Source: Oscarella lobularis
Taxonomy: Eukaryota; Porifera; Homoscleromorpha; Homosclerophorida; Oscarellidae
Direction: 5' to 3'
DNA: 64,000 nucleotides
NCBI RefSeq assembly: GCF_947507565.1
Contig: NC_089178.1
Coordinates: forward strand, 3,038,001-3,102,000
The notes under the pieces are model-generated. The model saw nothing but the letters and a program-made list of their open reading frames with translations, ran no database searches and was not told where the DNA came from. The translations under genes were made by a program, and so were the position numbers. Shown one piece after another: positions 59,122 to 64,000 of this stretch. How positions within the stretch are numbered: position 1 is the first letter of the stretch; each line of letters begins with the position of its first letter.

Positions 59122-60747
59122 CTATTCCACTGTTGTGCAATCTGACTTGTGCACTAGAGAACCACAGCAGGACCAATGCTTGCATCCTGGATGCCCAGGA
59201 TGCCCGTGACCGCATCCCGCAAAGCCGCCCGGCATGACACCGCCGCATCCGCACCGAACATTCTTCTTCCCGCCGCTCGAGCAAAACGTGCAACAATGCC
59301 ACACGCCCTTGTGTCGTCGCCGTCTCGGCAAGACGCGAACGAGAAACGGGCTCCCGTTCACGTGTTCCCCATTGACGGTGACGTTGAGTCGATGTTCGCC
59401 GGCCTCGTTCGAAGCGAATTCGATCGTATAGGTCCCGTCTTCGCAGTCGACGACATTGCACGAAATTCCACTGCATTTCCTATTCTCCATCTCCGCCTTG
59501 ACGGAATCGCCGCCGCGACATCGACGCTCCCCGTATCGATCTCTCGCCACCAGCGTCACCGTTTTCGTTTTGGCGACGCTCGTCTGAAGAATAGTCGTCT
59601 CCGTGGCGAGAACGCTGTTGACGGGATCCGTGCCCTGGCCCTCGACGACGCCGACCGCTTCGTCGCAACTCAAAACGCTGAGAATTTCGCTCGAACAAAA
59701 TCGAATGTAGTCGTCGGCTTGCGGTCGACATGGAACGGAGAGTCGCATCAGCTCTTCGAGACGTCGCGTTAGGGGACCCTTCATGACGAGCAATTCCATT
59801 TTGCCGCCGTCTCGAAGCGCTTCCGCTGCAAACTGACAACTCGTGTTTGCGTCGTCGATCGCTCTTTCGAGCATCGCCACTTGGCAATCCAAAACGGAGA
59901 GTTTCTGCTGTTGAATCGAGTCCAAAGCGGCCAACAAACTTCGCTTTTGCTCGTGTAGAGCTTTCACTCCCGAATCGATGACGTCACAAATTTCGCGCGC
60001 CACGACGGCGGCGCGTTCTTTTACGCGATTCTCCACGTCCCGTACGTCGACGAGACCCTCTTTGAGATTGGTCACGTGTCGACGCGCTTCGTCGAAGAGA
60101 CGCGTGAGCGCGTCGCCGTGTCGAGTGCACGCGTCGACGAGCGACGTGTAGCGATGATCGGCGTGTTCGCTCAGCGCGCAATCGGCGCACGCCAATCGCT
60201 CGCACGTGTCGCAATAGAGCGTCAAGCGTTCACCTGGATGCACGTGACACGAGGATGATGACGATGAAGAAGATGACGACGAACTGGCGGCGGCGGCGGC
60301 GGCGTCGCGACGCGCTTCGTCGATCGACATGAGCCGATGGTTGGCCGTTCGACGCTGGCGACGATGCGCTTGTTGGCAAAATTCGCAGAGAAACGAGAGA
60401 CAGTCGGCGCAGCGCGAAATGGCGACGATTCCCTCCGTGCACAAATTGCAGGCGTGGCGAGGGGTTCCGCCACCTTCGCCGCTGCCGCCGCCGCCGCCGC
60501 CACCGCTGGCTACTTCGAGAAGATTGCTAACGAATATGTCGGTGGGGAGACCGCGAATTCCGTCGTCGGAAAGGCGCGTTTGGACGCCGCACGTCGGGCA
60601 AGTGACGACGAGATGCGATTCGCCGTTCGCCGGCTCGGCGAGATCGTCGAGACAGCTCGCGCAGAACGTGTGTAGGCAGGTGAGAAGCTTGGGATCGGCG
60701 TATCGTTCCGAGCAAAGCGGACAGCGAACGCGACCCGTCTCCGACAT
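59122..60747 (-). CDS. TRIM45: TRIM45-type RING/B-box/coiled-coil/filamin E3 ligase
   Basis: Single exon, 541 residues. RING finger near residues 9-52 (CPLCSERYADPKLLTCLHTFC, CPTCG), two B-boxes (CNLCTEGIVAISRCADC... and CHVHPGERLTLYCDTCERLAC), separated by poly-Gly, Ala and Ser runs; coiled coil about 215-330; filamin/Ig repeat near 395-485 (GTYTIEFASNEAGEHRL, GSPFLVRV). The C-terminal tail is a Cys/Gly/His-rich module (VWHCCTFCSSGGKKNVRCG, then GCGHGHPGHPGCKHWSCCG), which I remember as a TRIM45 feature. RING ligases attach ubiquitin. The first RING Cys positions are intact. It converges with the monooxygenase gene over 51 bases. Confidence 0.9.
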   Translation of the reverse strand: MSETGRVRCPLCSERYADPKLLTCLHTFCASCLDDLAEPANGESHLVVTCPTCGVQTRLSDDGIRGLPTDIFVSNLLEVASGGGGGGGSGEGGGTPRHACNLCTEGIVAISRCADCLSFLCEFCQQAHRRQRRTANHRLMSIDEARRDAAAAAASSSSSSSSSSSSCHVHPGERLTLYCDTCERLACADCALSEHADHRYTSLVDACTRHGDALTRLFDEARRHVTNLKEGLVDVRDVENRVKERAAVVAREICDVIDSGVKALHEQKRSLLAALDSIQQQKLSVLDCQVAMLERAIDDANTSCQFAAEALRDGGKMELLVMKGPLTRRLEELMRLSVPCRPQADDYIRFCSSEILSVLSCDEAVGVVEGQGTDPVNSVLATETTILQTSVAKTKTVTLVARDRYGERRCRGGDSVKAEMENRKCSGISCNVVDCEDGTYTIEFASNEAGEHRLNVTVNGEHVNGSPFLVRVLPRRRRHKGVWHCCTFCSSGGKKNVRCGCGGVMPGGFAGCGHGHPGHPGCKHWSCCGSLVHKSDCTTVE

Positions 60748-61085
60748 TCTTTCTCACGCGAATGTTCTCACTTTCGTACCGCACGCTACGTAGCATCTGC
60801 AGGCGCCTGCACCTGTTGCGGTCAATAAATTTGATTGGTCATGTTCCATTTGACAGGTGCGCGCGGACTCAATTAACCATTCGGAAGTAAATTTTAATTA
60901 ATCATGTAAACTTGAAAGCCACTAGAACTGGGGAGGTTATCGTAGTAGAAAGAAAAAAACAAAAATCACATCATGCAATTTTAATAAGAGAAAAAGAAGC
61001 AATCCTTACGTGAAAACACCTAATGCTAATCGATTAATTGAAATGCCTGAACAAAAGGGAGGGGTTGGTAGTAAGTAGACTGTAG
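60748..61085. other. Intergenic, upstream of TRIM45 and 3' of the receptor kinase
   Basis: 338 bases, AT-rich towards 61000. The TRIM45 5' side holds a GCATCTGCAGGCGCCTGCACC palindrome-like motif near 60794. No exon is seen. Confidence 0.5.
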
Positions 61086-64000
61086 TCAGGTATTGCATTC
61101 ATTAGCCATCGTTTTCAATTTTTTATGCAGCTCGGTGAAAGACGGTCGATTCTCCGGCTCTCGACTCCAGCACATCATCATGAGCTCATACGTGGCATCG
61201 TCGCACACTTTGGGCCGCTCCAACATAGTCCGTCCCTCCAGTCGTACAGCATTCTCAATCACGTCCTTGTCGGACATTTCTTGATACGGTTGACATCGAG
61301 CCAAGGTGAAGATCTCCCAGGACGTGACGCCGAATGACCAAACGTCGGTCATGATGGTAAATTTGCCGTAGAACGTTTCCGGTGCCATCCATCTTATTGG
61401 CAATATCGCTCGGCCAGCCAATCGATAGTAATTCTTCTCGTAGACGGATCGCGTCATGCCGAAATCGGCTACCTTGACGACGTGATTCGAACCGACCAAA
61501 CAATTCCGCGTCGCCAAGTCGCGATGTATGAAAAACTTGGAGGCGAGATACTCCATGCCGGACGCAATTTGCGAGCTCATTTTCAACAGAGTTCCGTAGG
61601 GAATCGATTTCTCCGCACTCGCCGTCGCCGACTGACCGGGATGAGCAAAACGCTGAAGATACTGATTCAAATCGCCATTTTGCATATATTCGATCACCAT
61701 AAAGCGCGGCTGCTCGGCGCTGCAGACGCCGAGCAGACGAACGACGTGCTCGTGCTGAAGCGGCGCCATGAACTTCACCTCCTTATTGAACGCCTCCTGC
61801 ATGTCCTTGGACGCGCCCTTGTGCAAGTACTTGAGCGCCACGTTCGTGTCCTTCACGCACAGTCCATTTGATCGGCCCTCGGTGAAATCTTCCATGAGAA
61901 GTCGAGTCGCAAACGCCTGATAGACTTCGCCGAATTGGCCCTGTCCAATGAGCTTGTGCTGCGTGAATTTTTCCGACGGCAATTCGAGCGGACCTTCCTC
62001 GTGCAACAGCGGCGCCGGATCGGCGTAAATCGACTGATACGGCAACATGCCGGTCGGCGACGAGAGGGGCGATTCGCCGCTGATCGACGCGTCGAGGAAG
62101 AATTCCGGCGTCCAATTCTCCTCGTGCTCGATCGTCGTCTTTTCGGCGAGAAGACGCGAGTGCCGTTTCACGGCGTCGACCGAGGCGTAGATTTCGAGAT
62201 TGACGACTTTTCGGAGAGCGGCGCGACGCGGATCGGTCGCCGAGCGCGCTTTGCCGTTGCCGACCGTCTCGTATACGTGATAACTGCCGTCGCCGAGACC
62301 GCTATCTCCCGATCGATGACGACGACGCTGGACTTCCGAGTGAGATTTCGGTATGGGTTTGGGAGGAACTGGCGGCGATGTGGCCGGCGCGCTGCCTGCT
62401 TCTGCTTCGCTATATATGTTCTCTTCGTCGCCGGTATCGTCGTCGTTTCTCTTATTTTCCGTCGATACTTGAACGTTGACTCTCATCACCAATTTTGCCG
62501 GCATGCTTCCTTTTCGTCCTTTTTTTGACTTTTTTGTTGGCGGTTTTTCTGCTGACATGCTCTTTGATTTTCCCAAGCCGTCCGCCTGAGCGTAGAGCGG
62601 CCCCTCGGCGGCTTGATTCAAGGGAAATTTGCATAGAGACGCAATTGGCGCGCCCACCGGTGTCGCCGTTTCTGCTGACGTCGTCTCCGTTATGGCAACT
62701 TCGGCGTAATCAGCGTTCGTCTGGTCTCTTTCCCCGACGCCGTTATCGCAGTTTGAGTGACAGTCCGGCGGTATTTCGTATGCTGGTTCGCTGTGCGTTC
62801 CTAGTACGTCCGAGTCTTTCTTTACAGGAGAGGGAATATCTTCGTGTCCGTTTGCCCTCTCGTACTTCATTGCGACGACGTCCGATTTGCGACGGGGGCG
62901 GCGGCGGCGGCATCGTTGATGATGACAGAGAAGAAATACGACGAGAATCGCGACAGCTGCAAGGACGAGAAGAGTGCCGATGACGATTCCAGCTATGGCG
63001 CCGCCAGACAGGTCAGAAGCTGTAGGAAAAGTTGAATCAGAAGTTGAATTTATAGTAGGACTCATGCTGGTAACTGTTGGAACACTGGTATCATTCAAAG
63101 TTATAGTAGGACTCACTGCTAGAACACCACTATCATTCGCAGGGACTATCGTACCCAATGTAGCGTTACTACCTTGAGATTCTGAAGTTGGGAAGGCTGA
63201 AACAAAAAAAAAGAAAATGAAACAACAGATAATGAGAAATTTGAGGCGGTATCCACCTGGACAATTGTTTAATGCCCCGCTGCGGATTTTAGCGATCATA
63301 AAAGTGAAATTGCCTTCTTCTTTGCGCCATGAAATAGTGTTAAACGGTGCATCAGACTCGCTGTTACTGGGATCCACTTTTACCTCTACTCTATGGCAGC
63401 CATCATCTGCACGCGCACAAGTTGCGTTGATAGAGAGTCAGTTTAGTTTTTCTTACCTGATGATCTGCTAATGCACGTATACGCCCCACACAACCGTTTC
63501 TCGTCAGCAGTACAAAGCGTTTCTATGTCTGCGTTTATCTTAGAAACGGTAGCATTGCATGAAAATTTTCTTTTCTGCGCAAAGGATAATATTCCACTTG
63601 GGGTTGCAAACGCTAGTCCTGTCTCGTTTTCTGCCACGTCTACAAAAAACAAGTAAGGTAGAAACAAATACGAGACGTGCGTTTTTTACAAACCTTCTCC
63701 CTCATATTGTATTTCACCTATAGCCATTCGAGATGCAGACAGTGTGAAATGCATTTCCACCTTTTTAGCTGCCAGGCCGAATAGAGGAATGGTTATGTTT
63801 TTCAGATCGCAAGAATCGTTTTCTCTTTTGTGTTTTTTCTTTATATGAAGCTGCAGGCTTTCGTTCCAGTACAAATAAACGTCAACTTGTTCAAATATTC
63901 GGATTTTCTTGCTGCCGTTTATCTGTTTATCCTTCAGTGCATTGATGGTAACGTTAAAAAGTTTTCTGCTTTCATTGAAGGCAAACGTCATGTTCACTTC
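61086..64000 (-). CDS. Receptor tyrosine kinase, DDR-like, 5' partial
   Basis: The gene runs off the 5' end of the window. The ectodomain seen (63997-63260, several exons) has VDVYLYWNESLQLHIK and SASRMAIGEIQYEGEGL, resembling the juxtamembrane DS-like domain of discoidin-domain receptors. An intron (about 63197-63257, TTTCAG acceptor) stays open by chance. A Thr/Ser-rich stem precedes the transmembrane helix (GIVIGTLLVLAAVAILVVFLL) and RRRRPRRK. The long juxtamembrane region has tyrosine motifs (PAYEIPP, SIYADP, NIYSE). The kinase has GQGQFGEVYQA, VALKYL, FIHRDLATRNCLV, VADFGM, then YEKNYYRLAGRAILPIRWM and TDVWSFGVTSWEIFTL, close to DDR kinases. Ends KTMANECNT, TGA. Catalytic residues are intact. 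Collagen would be the ligand if orthologous to DDR; the discoidin domain is not in view. Confidence 0.88.

Overview
The window is a compact piece of an animal nuclear genome. It holds about 27 protein genes in 64 kb, most with several GT-AG introns of only 45-70 bases, and intergenic gaps are often under 150 bases. The gene set includes a TGF-beta family ligand, a DDR-like receptor tyrosine kinase, TRIM45, torsins with a LAP1-type partner, AIMP1, an RGS3 relative and a two-pore channel. Together with the tiny introns and divergent sequences this points to an early-branching metazoan. My best guess is a sponge, perhaps a homoscleromorph; that is inference and no sequence search was run. No tRNA, rRNA or CRISPR array was recognised.

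Layout. 1-6 kb: the 3' part of an M16 metallopeptidase gene, then AIMP1 and DUSP12 on the minus strand. 6-11.4 kb: a head-to-tail tandem duplication of a gene for a DOMON-EGF-mucin-like membrane protein. 11.4-19 kb: an SLF2 homologue, a PH-domain protein of an uncharacterised family and two CTR copper transporters. 19-26 kb: a basic protein of unknown function, an intron-bearing anhydro-N-acetylmuramic acid kinase, an intronless GNAT acetyltransferase and a FUBP/KHSRP-type KH protein. 26-27.7 kb: a non-coding stretch with many small inverted repeats. 27.7-41 kb: an RGS3-like gene that encodes C2-PDZ-DH-PH-RGS, then ABCF1, a short basic reading frame, TADA1 of SAGA, and an STKLD1-type kinase with armadillo repeats. 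42.8-47.5 kb: a TGF-beta ligand and two more CTR copper transporters. 47.6-51 kb: two torsin AAA+ ATPases and a divergently transcribed LAP1/LULL1 activator. 51-64 kb: a two-pore channel, DHRS4, a DBH/MOXD1-like copper monooxygenase, TRIM45 and the 3' part of a DDR-like receptor tyrosine kinase that runs off the window.

Functional links. Torsin and its obligate activator lie together, and one torsin shares a 42-base divergent promoter gap with the activator. Four copper-transporter genes and a copper-dependent monooxygenase are present. The RGS3-like gene joins G-alpha GAP and Rho GEF modules in one polypeptide. AnmK and GNAT look like neighbouring genes of bacterial type, one of which has gained introns, including GC-AG introns. 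Exon joins were worked out by eye from splice signals, reading frame and remembered family sequences. Where a 5' exon could not be fixed this is stated.
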